From: Chloroflexota bacterium
Lineage (GTDB): Bacteria > Chloroflexota > UBA11872
Assembly: GCA_028873795.1 (NCBI GenBank)
Contig: JAPPNP010000053.1
Location: 1 to 64,000 of the forward strand
Direction of reading: 5' to 3'
DNA length: 64,000 nt
The notes under the pieces are model-generated. The model was not told the DNA's origin. It saw nothing but the letters and a program-made list of their open reading frames with translations, and made no database searches. How positions within the stretch are numbered: position 1 is the first letter of the stretch; every line of letters begins with the position of its first letter. A program made the position numbers and the translations under genes. Below are positions 33,376 through 42,572 of this stretch, piece after piece.

Positions 33376-34439
33376 CCGATAGCGCCGGCCGGAGCGTGCA
33401 ACGCGGCGGACTCAGCCGCCTCGCGCAAGATCTGCCCGGCCTCCTCGATTGCCTGGGCGTCGACCTGGTGATGCGTGACGAATCGCAGCCGATGGCCGGG
33501 ACGTATGTCGGCAACGCCGACGCCCTGCGCCCGCGCCGCGTCCAGGAAGCGCTGCTGATCGAGCACGTCCGGGTCGACCCGCACGAACACCATGTTGGTT
33601 GCCGCCGGGTAGATCAGATCCAGTCCGGGAATATCAGCCAGCAGTTCACCCAATCGCTGCGCGTTGGCGTGGTCGGCGGCCAATCGCGCCGGACCGTCGC
33701 GCAGCGCGATAAGACCGGCCGCGGCCATCACGCCGGCCTGCCGCATGGCCCCGCCCAGCATTTTTTTGTAGCGCGCCACGCGCTCGATCGTTTCGCCGGA
33801 TCCCACCACCATTGAGCCGAACGGCGCTCCCAGGCCCTTGGACAGACAGAACTGGACGGTATCGGCGCCGGCAGTCAGCTCCTCGACGGAAACACCCTGG
33901 TCGACGGCCGCGTCGAAAATACGTGCCCCGTCAACGTGGACGCGCATGCCCCGTTCGGCGGCGAGCTCGACGATCCCCTGCATAACGTCCGGGCCCCACG
34001 ACACGCCCCCGCGCACGTTGTGGGTGTTCTCGGTCCAGATCAGCGCGGGACGGGCGGGTGGGATGGTCGAAGAATCCAGCCGCTCGCGCACCAAGTCCGC
34101 GTCGAGCACGCCGTCGGTCTCGACCGTCAGCAGCGTGCAGCCCGCGACCACCGCGTAGTTGCCGTTCTCGCCCACCATGTGCGACAGCCCGTCCACGATC
34201 ACGGTGTCCCCGCGCTGGGTCAGGGCCAGCATGCTGGTCAGGTTGCCCATCGTGCCGCTCGGCACGAACAGCGCGGCCTCGCGGCCGAACATCTCCGCGG
34301 CCGTGCGTTCCAACTCCAGGACGGTTGGATCTTCGCCCCACTGTTCGTCCGCCACCTCGGCCGTGGCCATGGCCTCGCGCATATCGGGCGTGGGAACGGT
34401 CTGAGTGTCGCTGCGGAGCTCAATGCGGTAGGGGGCCAC
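33372..34439 (-). CDS. ltaE: Low-specificity L-threonine aldolase
   Basis: 355 aa. PLP fold type I: IELRSDTQTVPTPDMREAM, EQWGEDPTVLELE, FVPSGTMGNLTSM, VHVDGARIFDAAV and the PLP lysine in FCLSKGLGAPFGS. It cleaves threonine (or allo-threonine) to glycine and acetaldehyde. It is coupled by a 4-bp overlap to the hydrolase. Confidence 0.93.
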   Translation of the reverse strand: MAPYRIELRSDTQTVPTPDMREAMATAEVADEQWGEDPTVLELERTAAEMFGREAALFVPSGTMGNLTSMLALTQRGDTVIVDGLSHMVGENGNYAVVAGCTLLTVETDGVLDADLVRERLDSSTIPPARPALIWTENTHNVRGGVSWGPDVMQGIVELAAERGMRVHVDGARIFDAAVDQGVSVEELTAGADTVQFCLSKGLGAPFGSMVVGSGETIERVARYKKMLGGAMRQAGVMAAAGLIALRDGPARLAADHANAQRLGELLADIPGLDLIYPAATNMVFVRVDPDVLDQQRFLDAARAQGVGVADIRPGHRLRFVTHHQVDAQAIEEAGQILREAAESAALHAPAGAIG

Positions 34440-34504
34440 AGGCGGGTCTCCTTCCGGAGGACCTGCGATTGTAGGCGGTTCGCCCTCGTGACAGCCGAGC
34501 GCGG

Positions 34505-34533
34505 GTAGGGGGCGCTTCGCGAAGCGCCCCTAC
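34505..34533. repeat. Palindromic repeat, copy 1
   Basis: Near-perfect palindrome centred on GCTTCGCGAAGC, flanked by GTAGGGG and CCCCTAC, with a one-base bulge. A related palindrome with the same CGC core and CCCCTAC flank is at 63909-63932. It lies between the ltaE start and the SRP RNA promoter. Confidence 0.7.
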
Positions 34534-34551
34534 GACGACCCGCCCGGCGCA

Positions 34552-34580
34552 TTGACCCTCTCTAGCGCTGCGCCTACTAT
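34552..34580 (+). promoter_or_regulatory. Promoter of SRP RNA/dnaX
   Basis: TTGACC and TACTAT are separated by 17 bp, a strong sigma70-type match. It points to a transcript start near 34587, at the 5' end of the SRP RNA. Confidence 0.75.
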
Positions 34581-34586
34581 CCAACC

Positions 34587-34800
34587 GAGGCCGCGCTAGG
34601 TGGGGAGCTAGCGGTGCCCTGGAACCGCAATCCGCTACAGCGGGCTGAATACCTGCCTAAGGGTTGCCGCCGTCGTGTCTGCCGCCGTTGACCGGTGCTG
34701 ACGGCTGGGCCTCGTGCGACGAAGACCTCCTAACCCCGTCAGGTCCGAGAGGAAGCAGCGGTACGGAGTCATCTTTGGGTGCCGCGGGATCACCTGGCTC
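34587..34800 (+). ncRNA. ffs: Signal recognition particle RNA (large bacterial type)
   Basis: The helix 8 apex GTCAGGTCC...GGAAGCAGC (34738-34759) is the conserved Ffh-binding loop. Upstream AGCGGTGCCCTGGAACCG and CAATCCGCTA match the Alu-domain region of large bacterial SRP RNAs. GCTAGGTG near the 5' end pairs with CACCTGGC near the 3' end. Ends are estimated from that helix and from the promoter. It sits directly before dnaX, as scr does in Bacillus. Confidence 0.9.
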
Positions 34801-34888
34801 GAGCCGGCGGCGTCGGTAAGGCGGCGGCCGGTGCTCGAGGGCAGGGCGCGGCCTCACTTGCAGCCGATTTCGTGACACCATTGGCCCT

Positions 34889-36460
34889 ATGACCGATTCG
34901 GCCACGCCCGCGTTTCAGGCGCTCTACAACCGCTATCGGCCGCAGCGGTTCGGCGAGCTTGTGGGCCAGTCGCACGTGGTGCGCGTGCTGCAGAACGCGC
35001 TGGCGCACAACCGCCTGAGCCACGCCTACCTGTTTTCGGGCGAGCGGGGCACCGGCAAGACCACCGCCGCGCGCCTGCTGGCGAAAGCGGTGAACTGTCG
35101 GGAGGGCGTGCAGCCCGAGCCCTGCGCCGCCTGCGACCACTGCCGCGAGATTGCCGCCGGAATCTTTGTGGACCTCGTCGAAATGGACGCGGCCTCGCAC
35201 AGCAGCGTGGACGACGTGCGCCTGCTGCGCGAGCAAACCCAGTTCGCGCCCGCCGGGGGACGCTACAAGGTCTACATCATCGACGAGATTCACCAGCTGT
35301 CCGCCTCGGCGAAAGACGCCTTGCTCAAGACGCTGGAGGAGCCGCCGGCCCGCACGCTGTTCGTGCTGGCCACCACCGAGCCGCATCGGGTGCCCCTCAC
35401 GATCCGGTCGCGCTGCCAGCACTTGACGTTTCGGCGCATCGGGACCGTTGAGCTGGTCGATCAGCTCCGCAGCGTGGCCGCGGCCGAGGGAACCGCGGTC
35501 GATGAGCTGGCGCTCGCCGTGCTCGCCCGCAGCGCCGGCGGCAGCCTGCGCGACGCGATCTCACTGCTGGACCAGGCGCTCGCGTTTGCCCAGGACTCGG
35601 TGACGCTGGACGACGTCAACGGCATGCTCGGGCTGACCGGGCAGGCGGCGGTGCTGGCGCTGGTGGAGGCGATTGCGTCGGGCGACGCAGCCGCGGGCCT
35701 CGGCGCCATCGAGCAGGCCATGGCCGACGGCAATAGCCCGGGCACGCTGCGCGCGCAGGTCGTCGATCTGCTGCGCGACGTGCTGTTGCTGAGCGCGGGG
35801 GCGTCGGAGGCCGGCCACGGCAAGGACGATCCGGAAATCGAAGCGCTCGCCCGCCGCATCTCCGTCGGCCAGGCGGTCCAGGCGCTGGAAGTCTTCGCCG
35901 AGCCCGATCCGCCCTCGCGGGAGGCCGGCGATCCCATCCTCGATCTCGAGCTGGCCTTCGCCCGCGCCCTCTTGCGAGTGCACGGCGACGCCGTCGCAAG
36001 CGCCCCTCCGCGGGAGACGGCCCCCGAGCGGCCGGCGCCGAAGCCCCAAGCGGCGCCCGCTCCCGCTGCCCCCCAACATACGGGCGAGCTCACGCTGGAA
36101 TCGATCAAGGCGCGGTCGGCGGACTGGATCGGTCTCGTGCGAGAGGCATCGCGCACCCTGGCGCCCTACGCCGAGCAGGGCGAGGCGCTGGCGCTGTCGG
36201 GCGACGTGGTCACCTTCGGCTACCGGTCGCAACTTCTCGTGGATCGCATGGATCAGGCGCAGGCGCAGCAACTCATGGCCGAGGCGCTCACGCGGACCTT
36301 CGGCACGTCGCTGCGCGTGCGCAATCGTCTCCAGCGCGACACCGCTCCCACGCGGCGCGCTTCGCCCAGGGCCTCGGCCAGCAGCGATCCTGTGGTCCGT
36401 GTTGCAATGAAGGAATATGGGGCTCAGCCGATTGACGCTGAACTCACCGAAGGAGCCTAG
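34889..36460 (+). CDS. dnaX: DnaX, DNA polymerase III subunits gamma/tau
   Basis: 523 aa. YRPQRFGELVGQ opens the clamp-loader domain; Walker A is GERGTGKTT (51-59), zinc Cys are 70, 79, 82 and 85, Walker B is YIIDEIHQLS, the sensor region LEEPPARTLFVLATTEP, and SRCQHLTFRR follows. A Pro/Ala linker (about 370-395) precedes a short tau-like domain. It loads the sliding clamp and couples polymerase to helicase. I see no strong frameshift signal. It heads dnaX-ebfC-recR. Confidence 0.97.
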   Translation: MTDSATPAFQALYNRYRPQRFGELVGQSHVVRVLQNALAHNRLSHAYLFSGERGTGKTTAARLLAKAVNCREGVQPEPCAACDHCREIAAGIFVDLVEMDAASHSSVDDVRLLREQTQFAPAGGRYKVYIIDEIHQLSASAKDALLKTLEEPPARTLFVLATTEPHRVPLTIRSRCQHLTFRRIGTVELVDQLRSVAAAEGTAVDELALAVLARSAGGSLRDAISLLDQALAFAQDSVTLDDVNGMLGLTGQAAVLALVEAIASGDAAAGLGAIEQAMADGNSPGTLRAQVVDLLRDVLLLSAGASEAGHGKDDPEIEALARRISVGQAVQALEVFAEPDPPSREAGDPILDLELAFARALLRVHGDAVASAPPRETAPERPAPKPQAAPAPAAPQHTGELTLESIKARSADWIGLVREASRTLAPYAEQGEALALSGDVVTFGYRSQLLVDRMDQAQAQQLMAEALTRTFGTSLRVRNRLQRDTAPTRRASPRASASSDPVVRVAMKEYGAQPIDAELTEGA

Positions 36461-36463
36461 CCG

Positions 36464-36760
36464 GTGTCCATGAAGATGATGCGGCAACTGCAGCGACAGA
36501 TGGAGAAAACCCAGGAGGAGCTGAAGGCCGCCACGCTGGAAGTCACGTCCGGCGGCGGCGCGGTGACGGTTGTTATCACGGGCGACCAGCACATCGAATC
36601 CATCGCCATCGATCCGGCGGCCATCGACCCCGACGATCCGGAGCTGCTCGGAGATCTGGTGACGGCTGCTGTAAACGAGGCCGTCGACAAATCGCAAGAA
36701 CTCGCCAAGCGCAAGCTGGGCGCGCTGACCGGCGGGCTCAACATCCCGGGGCTCACGTAG
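36464..36760 (+). CDS. ebfC: YbaB/EbfC nucleoid-associated protein
   Basis: 98 aa from GTG 36464, chosen over ATG 36470 because AAGGAG lies 8 nt before the GTG. N-terminal helix QLQRQMEKTQEELKAATLEV, central beta GGGAVTVVITGDQHIESIAID, and a C-terminal helix ending NIPGL are the whole family fold. It binds DNA as a dimer and is linked to recombination repair with RecR. It begins 3 bp after dnaX. Confidence 0.95.
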   Translation: MSMKMMRQLQRQMEKTQEELKAATLEVTSGGGAVTVVITGDQHIESIAIDPAAIDPDDPELLGDLVTAAVNEAVDKSQELAKRKLGALTGGLNIPGLT

Positions 36761-36763
36761 GGC

Positions 36764-37390
36764 GTGCCCGACCCGGTACCGCGGCCGATCACGCGCCTCA
36801 TCGAGGAGTTTGGCCGGCTGCCGACCATTGGTCCCAAGACGGCGCAGCGTCTGGCCTTCTTCTTGCTGCGCGCGCCGGCGGCGCAGGTGTCGGCGCTGGG
36901 CGCCGCCGTCAGCGGCCTGCGCGAGCACGTCGTCAGCTGCACGCGATGCGGGAACTACGCCGACCAGGAGCCGTGCGCCATCTGCCGCGATCCGGCTCGC
37001 GATCAGCAACTCCTGTGCGTGGTGGAGGACCCGCTCGACCTGCTGGCCATCGAGCGATCGGGCGGCTTCAACGGCGTCTATCACGTGCTGCACGGGGTCA
37101 TCGCGCCGCTGGACGGCGTGGGACCGGATGAACTCAACCTGTCCGCCCTGGCCGAGCGCGTGCGGCGCGAGGGGCTGCGCGAGGTGATCGTCGCGACGAA
37201 CGCCAGCATCGAGGGCGACGCCACGGCGGCCTACATCAACGGCCTGCTGGAGATGGATTCGCTCCCGGTCACGCGGCTGGCACGCGGACTCGCCCGCGGC
37301 GGTGACATCGAGTACGTCGATGCGGCCACCATCGCCATGGCGCTCGAAGGACGCAGCCGGGTCGCTGATGAGTTCCCGAACGCCCTCTGA
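36764..37390 (+). CDS. recR: RecR recombination mediator
   Basis: 208 aa, GTG start 3 bp after ebfC. N-terminal HhH (FGRLPTIGPKTAQRLAFFLL), the four-Cys zinc finger (CTRCGNYADQEPCAIC), Toprim (LCVVEDPLDLLAIE, ATNASIEGDATAAYI) and a C-terminal Walker-B-like end (TRLARGLARGGDIEYVD). It acts with RecO and RecF in loading RecA on gapped DNA. Confidence 0.97.
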   Translation: MPDPVPRPITRLIEEFGRLPTIGPKTAQRLAFFLLRAPAAQVSALGAAVSGLREHVVSCTRCGNYADQEPCAICRDPARDQQLLCVVEDPLDLLAIERSGGFNGVYHVLHGVIAPLDGVGPDELNLSALAERVRREGLREVIVATNASIEGDATAAYINGLLEMDSLPVTRLARGLARGGDIEYVDAATIAMALEGRSRVADEFPNAL

Positions 37391-38090
37391 GCCGACGGCC
37401 CGGCTCCGTTGGCTGGGCCACGCGTGCTTTCTGCTGCGCAGCCCAACCGGAGTCCACGTGCTCATCGATCCGCTCAACGAAGCCCTTGGCTATCCCATGC
37501 CGGCGCTGCCCGACATCGACCTGATGCTGCTCACCCACGAGCACGCCGATCACGCCAACGTGAACTTGGCGCCCGGACGCCCCAAAGTCGTCCGCGGCGC
37601 GAGCGCCGACGTGTGGCACGCGGGCGAGATTCGGCTTGGCGACGTGACCGCGACGGTTATCGCCGGCGCCTATCACGACGAGGAGCAGGGGGCCGCCCGC
37701 GGTCGCACGGCGTTGATCTCAGTCGCCGTGGGCGGTATCCGTCTCTTGCACCTCGGCGACCTCGGGCACACCCTGGATGCCAATCTCATCGCGCAAACCA
37801 GGGGCCACGACGTCGTGTGCGTTCCCGTCGGCGGGCACTTCACGATTGACGGGTACGGCGCGGCCGAGGTCATCGACCGGATTGCTCCGCGGGTCGCCAT
37901 TCCGATGCACTACCGGCCGGCTGAGCGCGAAATGCCATTGCCGATCGCCACGCTGGAGGACAGCGGCTTCCTGACCGGCCGCACCGTGCGGCGCGTGGCC
38001 CCGTCCGAGCTCAATCTCGCGCCGGACTGTTTGCCCGATGCCCTCGAGATTACGGTCCTGGAGCCGCCGACTCCTCGAGCGCCCGCGTGA
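37368..38090 (+). CDS. Metallo-beta-lactamase-fold hydrolase (UPF0173-like)
   Basis: 240 aa from ATG 37368, overlapping recR by 23 bp. Family motifs: LRWLGHACFLLRSP, DLMLLTHEHADHAN (two-metal HxHxDH), LLHLGDLGH and VPVGGHFTIDG with IPMHYRP near the end. These match UPF0173/L-ascorbate-6-phosphate lactonase-like enzymes, whose substrates are mostly unknown. It is translationally coupled to recR. Its 3' end overlaps the opposite hydrolase by 41 bp. Confidence 0.87.
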   Translation: MSSRTPSEPTARLRWLGHACFLLRSPTGVHVLIDPLNEALGYPMPALPDIDLMLLTHEHADHANVNLAPGRPKVVRGASADVWHAGEIRLGDVTATVIAGAYHDEEQGAARGRTALISVAVGGIRLLHLGDLGHTLDANLIAQTRGHDVVCVPVGGHFTIDGYGAAEVIDRIAPRVAIPMHYRPAEREMPLPIATLEDSGFLTGRTVRRVAPSELNLAPDCLPDALEITVLEPPTPRAPA

Positions 38091-38943
38091 ATAGGCCGGT
38101 GACGCGCGCGTCGTAGACCTCGGGATCCACGAATTCAGCGACGACGTGGCCCGCGTCCGGTACGCGCCAGATTTCCTTGGGCTCGCCGGCGCGCGCGTAG
38201 AGCGCCTCGGCATCGTGGGGCGACACCAGCGGGTCGTCCGCGCCGTGCGCGAGCAACACCGGCCGCGGGCTGAGGCTGGCAATCGACTCGATCACGGCCA
38301 GGTCGTGCATGCGCGCGCCGGTCATGCGTTCGACGAGCCAGGTCACGCTGCGCTTGAACGGCCACGGTGGCACTCCCGTGAAGCTGCGGAAGCCCCAGGC
38401 CGTGGCGCTCTCGAGCGAGGCGTAGGCCGCATCGCTGAAGATGCCTCGAATCCGCGTCTCGGAGGCCGCCACGGTTATCGCCACCGCGGCGCCCATGGAG
38501 TTCGCGAGGATGACGATCGGCGCGCCGTTCAGCGACGCGTCATTGGCCGCCAGGTCGACGACGGCCCGCAGGTCGCGCATCTCATGCACGCCGGCGCTGC
38601 ACATGCGGCCGCCAGACTCGCCACAGGCGCGAAAGTCGAAGAGCACCACCGAGTAGCCGGCGCGGTGCAGTCGACCGGCCCGCCACTCCATTTCGGTGTG
38701 GTTGGTGCCCCAGCCGTGCACGCAAATCGCCGTCGCCCTGGCGTCTCGCTGGGGCGCCACCCAAACTCTCAGCCGCACGCCGTCGTCGGCGAGGATGGTC
38801 GTGGCTTCGAGCGGGAGGTCGGACGGCTGCCAGTCGTGGGGGCGCCAGCCGCGCGGCGGATGGGTCAGGCGCCACGCGGTCTGGGCGGTCACCGCGGCCC
38901 AGAGCAGGACGACCGCGCCGAGGATCGCGGCGATCAGCGGCAT
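38050..38943 (-). CDS. Membrane-anchored alpha/beta hydrolase at the end of the trp operon
   Basis: 297 aa. A N-terminal transmembrane helix (about 3-24) precedes a hydrolase domain: CVHGWGTNHTEMEWRA, nucleophile elbow LANSMGAAVA, acid in GADDPLVS and His in DAGHVVAEF. It resembles the YqkD/DUF1749-like group. Its start overlaps the end of trpA by 10 bp, so it is translated with the trp genes although no role in tryptophan synthesis is known for this family. Confidence 0.85.
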   Translation of the reverse strand: MPLIAAILGAVVLLWAAVTAQTAWRLTHPPRGWRPHDWQPSDLPLEATTILADDGVRLRVWVAPQRDARATAICVHGWGTNHTEMEWRAGRLHRAGYSVVLFDFRACGESGGRMCSAGVHEMRDLRAVVDLAANDASLNGAPIVILANSMGAAVAITVAASETRIRGIFSDAAYASLESATAWGFRSFTGVPPWPFKRSVTWLVERMTGARMHDLAVIESIASLSPRPVLLAHGADDPLVSPHDAEALYARAGEPKEIWRVPDAGHVVAEFVDPEVYDARVTGLFTRALEESAAPGP

Positions 38944-39731
38944 GTGGCGGCGTCCGCCATGGCCTCCACCTGCGCCGCGGCCCGCGCCACCGCCTCCGAC
39001 GGCGGCGCGGCGTCGAAGATGTCAATCAGCGCGCTGGCCATGATCGCCGCCTCGGCCTGTCCGCACAGCGCCCGCACGTGGGCGGGCGTGGAGATGCCAA
39101 AGCCCACGGCGCGGGGGAGCGTGGCGGCATCGCCGACCCGCTGCAGGAATGCCGCCAGGCCGGTTTGCAGGTCCTGGCGACGGCCGGTGACGCCCGTGAG
39201 GCTCACGCAATAAAGGAACCCGCTGCCGCGCGCGGCCACACGGCCGATTCGATCGCTGGGAGTAGTCGGCGCCACCAACGGAATCACGTCCAGATCGTGC
39301 GCGGAACAGGCCTGCGCCAGGTCCTCGTTGTCGTCCGGCAGCAGGTCGGGAACGATCAGCCCGTCGACGCCCGCGTCGTGCAGGTCGCGCGCCAGGTCGT
39401 CGTAGCCCCACTGCAAGAACGGATTCGCGTATCCCATTAAGACCAGCGGCACGCCGGTTGCGGTGCGAATCTCGGCGGCGGCCTCGATGCAGCCGGTGAG
39501 GGTCGAGCCCTCGGCCAGCGCACGCTGCGTCGCCCGCTGGATGGTCGGGCCGTCGGCGATCGGGTCGCTGAACGGGACCCCCAGTTCCAGCAGGTTCGCA
39601 CCGGCGTCGATGTACGCCCGCGCCAGCGTCACCGAGGTCGCCATGTCGGGATATCCGAGCGCGACGTAGGGCGCAATCACCAGCCGGCCGTCGGCCTTGG
39701 CAGCGCGGAAGGCCGTGTCGATACGGCTCAA
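38934..39731 (-). CDS. trpA: TrpA, tryptophan synthase alpha subunit
   Basis: 265 aa TIM barrel. Catalytic Glu in [15 protein letters not shown] (Glu49 region), catalytic Asp in SDPIADG, loop 6 region [12 protein letters not shown], and [10 protein letters not shown] for the phosphate. It cleaves indole-glycerol phosphate to indole for TrpB. It overlaps trpB by 4 bp and the hydrolase by 10 bp. Confidence 0.97.
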   Translation of the reverse strand: MSRIDTAFRAAKADGRLVIAPYVALGYPDMATSVTLARAYIDAGANLLELGVPFSDPIADGPTIQRATQRALAEGSTLTGCIEAAAEIRTATGVPLVLMGYANPFLQWGYDDLARDLHDAGVDGLIVPDLLPDDNEDLAQACSAHDLDVIPLVAPTTPSDRIGRVAARGSGFLYCVSLTGVTGRRQDLQTGLAAFLQRVGDAATLPRAVGFGISTPAHVRALCGQAEAAIMASALIDIFDAAPPSEAVARAAAQVEAMADAATCR

Positions 39732-40927
39732 TCGCCGGCTCCCAGCGCACCGACGACGGTGTCCATGTCTTTGTCGCCGCGCCCCGAGAGATTCACGAGG
39801 ATCGAGGCGTCGCCCGGCAGCGTCGGCGCCAGCTCGATGGCATGGGCCATGGCGTGTGCGGATTCCAGGGCGGGAATGATCCCCTCGAAACGCGCCAGGG
39901 TCTGCAGCGCGTCCAAGGCCTGCTCGTCGGTGATGGAGACGTAGGTCGCGCGACCCGTATCACGCAGATAGGCGTGCTCGGGCCCCACGCCCGGATAGTC
40001 CAAGCCGGCGGCAATGCTGTGCGTGGGAGCGACCTGGCCGTCTTCGTCCTGCAGCAGGTAGCTGATCGCCCCGTGCAGGATCCCGGGGCTTCCGGCTTCC
40101 AAGGTGGCGGCGGTCTCCGCTGGTCCCGTGCCGCCCGCTTCCACGCCGACAAGGGCAACCGGATCGTCGACGAACGGATGGAAGATGCCGATGGCATTGC
40201 TGCCGCCGTTGACGCAGGCGACAACCGTGTCCGGCAGGCGGCCCGTCTGCTCCAGCATCTGGGCGCGTGCCTCAATTCCGATCACCTTCTGAAACTCGCG
40301 CACGATCAGCGGATAGGGATGCGGTCCCGTGGCCGAGCCAAACAGGTAGAACGTCGACTCGACGTGCGTCACCCAGTCGCGCAGCGCCTCGTTGATGGCG
40401 TCCTTCAGGGTTTGGCTGCCGGAGGTCACCGGCACCACCTCGGCCCCGAGCATGCGCATGCGCACGACGTTGAGCGCCTGCCGGTGCACATCCTCCTCGC
40501 CCATATACACCACGCACTCCAGCCCGAACATGGCGCATACCGTCGCGGTGGCCACGCCGTGCTGGCCGGCGCCGGTTTCGGCGATGACGCGGCGCTTGCC
40601 GCTGCGCACCGCCAGCAGGGCCTGCCCCAGCGCGTTGTTGATCTTGTGGGCGCCGGTGTGCGCCAGGTCTTCACGCTTGAGCCAGATTCGCGCCCCGCCC
40701 AACTCCTCGTGCAGCCGGCGTGCGTCGTAGATCGGCGTCGGCCGTCCGGCGTAGTGGTGGAGTAGGCGCTCCAACTCGGCCTGGAAGGCGGCATCGTCCC
40801 GAAGCCGCATGAAGGCGTCCTCGAGCTCCTGGAGCGCCGGTACCAGGGTCTCCGGCACGTAGCGGCCGCCCCAGGTGCCGAAGTAGCCGGCGGCGTCGGG
40901 AGTGTGGGCGTGCGCGGCGGTGGTCAC
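39728..40927 (-). CDS. trpB: TrpB, tryptophan synthase beta subunit
   Basis: 399 aa, GTG start. [13 protein letters not shown] at the N-terminus, the PLP lysine in [17 protein letters not shown]-type sequence (here [11 protein letters not shown]), [23 protein letters not shown] for the phosphate, and [12 protein letters not shown]. It condenses indole with serine. The sequence is of the TrpB1 type, pairing with TrpA. Its start codon overlaps the stop of the lipoprotein gene (GTGA). Confidence 0.97.
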   Translation of the reverse strand: MTTAAHAHTPDAAGYFGTWGGRYVPETLVPALQELEDAFMRLRDDAAFQAELERLLHHYAGRPTPIYDARRLHEELGGARIWLKREDLAHTGAHKINNALGQALLAVRSGKRRVIAETGAGQHGVATATVCAMFGLECVVYMGEEDVHRQALNVVRMRMLGAEVVPVTSGSQTLKDAINEALRDWVTHVESTFYLFGSATGPHPYPLIVREFQKVIGIEARAQMLEQTGRLPDTVVACVNGGSNAIGIFHPFVDDPVALVGVEAGGTGPAETAATLEAGSPGILHGAISYLLQDEDGQVAPTHSIAAGLDYPGVGPEHAYLRDTGRATYVSITDEQALDALQTLARFEGIIPALESAHAMAHAIELAPTLPGDASILVNLSGRGDKDMDTVVGALGAGD

Positions 40928-41946
40928 GGTGCGGCGCTCGGTCTCAACTCCGGCGGCACCAGCGACACCATCACGTTCCCGATGATCAGCACGTCCTCCG
41001 GATCCTGCTCGACCAGATAGACGACCTCGATCACCCCGGTCATCCGGCCCACCTGCAGCACGATGTAGTAAATCGTCGGTACCGCGGGGCCGCTGGGCGG
41101 TGCGCCTGCGGCCAGGTTCGGGTCCATTTCGAGCACGGCGAGGGTCACGGCGTCAGCAATTTGGGGCACGTTGCCGAAACCGGTCAGCGAGGACTCCAGA
41201 TTCGGATAGGGCTCTTGCATCGCCTCGACGCGGGTGGCGGCCGAGCTTCCGATGAAGCTGGAAGACAGGAATTCGTAGAAGCTCGCGGCACCCTCGACGC
41301 TTGGGTGGACGAAGACGAACTGCACGAGTTGCACCAGGCGCTGGCGTTCGCTGAGGGCTCCGGACTCCGGCTGGCGCCCGCTGAATTTCGCGCCGAAGCT
41401 GACGATCTCGAAGCCGGCGAAGATCTCGGGGGCGAAGACCACACCGGGGTCCGACGTTTCTTCGAAGGTTTCCAGGCCGGGGTCCACGGCTTGGTTTGGG
41501 ATGAGCATCGTGGACGCCAGCGGGTTCGCGGCAATGGCTTGGATGTCCAGCGGCCCCGCCGCGACGGTTGCCGTCACGGGCGGCGTTCCCTCGAACTCCG
41601 CGCCGGTTGTATAGCTCTCGGTTAGGGTTGGCGTCGGCCTTTCCGTCTCCTCAGAGCGTCCAACCGGCGTTGTCGGGCGGTCGGCGGGCGCGGTCGCCGG
41701 CGAGGCTGTTGACCGTGGCGCTAGCGCGGGTGTCGGGGTCGGCGCCGGCGTTGGCGATGGTGTCGGCGTTGGCTCGAGGCTCGTGGGGGCCGGTTTCATC
41801 TCGATCTCGGTTTGACCTTCGGCGAACACGAACTTGGCGTCGGTGAGCTCGCCCGCCGGCCGCTCGCCGTCCTCGAGCATGAAGCCCTGGGTGCACCCGC
41901 ATGCCAGCGCTCCGGCCACCAGCAGCGCCGCGGCAAGCCGTCGCAT
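40924..41946 (-). CDS. Unknown lipoprotein inside the trp operon
   Basis: 340 aa from ATG 41946. The N-terminus ([18 protein letters not shown]) is a lipoprotein signal with the lipobox Cys at 16 or 18. A disordered Thr/Pro linker (about 50-115) leads to a 220-residue domain with no motif I recognise, containing [20 protein letters not shown] and [24 protein letters not shown], apparently an alpha/beta sensor-like or substrate-binding fold. It starts 2 bp after trpF and overlaps trpB by 4 bp, so it is locked into the operon. It may be a surface protein with no metabolic tie, or sense or bind an aromatic compound; both are guesses. Confidence 0.85.
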   Translation of the reverse strand: MRRLAAALLVAGALACGCTQGFMLEDGERPAGELTDAKFVFAEGQTEIEMKPAPTSLEPTPTPSPTPAPTPTPALAPRSTASPATAPADRPTTPVGRSEETERPTPTLTESYTTGAEFEGTPPVTATVAAGPLDIQAIAANPLASTMLIPNQAVDPGLETFEETSDPGVVFAPEIFAGFEIVSFGAKFSGRQPESGALSERQRLVQLVQFVFVHPSVEGAASFYEFLSSSFIGSSAATRVEAMQEPYPNLESSLTGFGNVPQIADAVTLAVLEMDPNLAAGAPPSGPAVPTIYYIVLQVGRMTGVIEVVYLVEQDPEDVLIIGNVMVSLVPPELRPSAAP

Positions 41947-41948
41947 GG

Positions 41949-42569
41949 CTAGGCGGCCTCCTCCTGCGCCGCGAACGCCGCGCGCGCGCGCTGCACGAAT
42001 GCTTCGAGCTTGTCCGGGTCCTTGACGCGATCGGTCTCGACGCCGCTGGCGACATCCACGCCTAGCGGTCGCGCGGCGGCGATGGCAGTCGCCACGTTGG
42101 CCGGCGTGAGCCCTCCGGCCAGCAGCACCGGATGCTCGCGCGCCAAGGACCGCGCCGTGGCGTAGTCCCACGACTCGCCGGTGCCGCCGGCGCGTGTGTC
42201 GTGGGCGGTATCGAAGTGGAAGAGCGTCACGTCGTAATCGGCCACGATGGCCGCGTCGCGCGGCAGCCGCAGCGTCTTGACCGCGCGCGGTCCCAGCGCA
42301 GCGCAATACTCCGGATCTTCACTGCCGCCAAGCTGAATGCGGTCCAAATTGCAGGCGCTGGCGACCTCTTCGACCTCCGTCAGCGGCGCATCGACGAACA
42401 CGCCCACGCGCTCTGGCCCAGTCGGCGCTGCGTCGAAGATGCGTTGCGCCTCGGCTACGGTGCGTTGGCGCCAGGCCGGGGCGAAAATCACGCCCAGCAT
42501 GTCGGCCCCGGCTGCGGCGGCCGCCGCCGCGTCCTCGGGTCTCAGAATCCCGCAGATCTTGACCAGCAC
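41949..42569 (-). CDS. trpF: TrpF, phosphoribosylanthranilate isomerase
   Basis: 206 aa, GTG start. VKICGILRPEDA carries the catalytic Cys7-type position, FAPAWRQRT follows the GVIF strand, IQLGGSEDPEY comes next, FHFDTAHDTRAGGTGESWDY contains the catalytic Asp, and AGGLTPANVATAI with GVDVASGVET holds the phosphate. It performs the Amadori rearrangement in tryptophan synthesis. It starts 3 bp after trpC. Confidence 0.96.
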   Translation of the reverse strand: MLVKICGILRPEDAAAAAAAGADMLGVIFAPAWRQRTVAEAQRIFDAAPTGPERVGVFVDAPLTEVEEVASACNLDRIQLGGSEDPEYCAALGPRAVKTLRLPRDAAIVADYDVTLFHFDTAHDTRAGGTGESWDYATARSLAREHPVLLAGGLTPANVATAIAAARPLGVDVASGVETDRVKDPDKLEAFVQRARAAFAAQEEAA

Positions 42570-42572
42570 GGC

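Noticed and set aside
34587-34800. Riboswitch upstream of dnaX
   Set aside because: The GGAAGCAGC apex and Alu-like 5' region identify SRP RNA.
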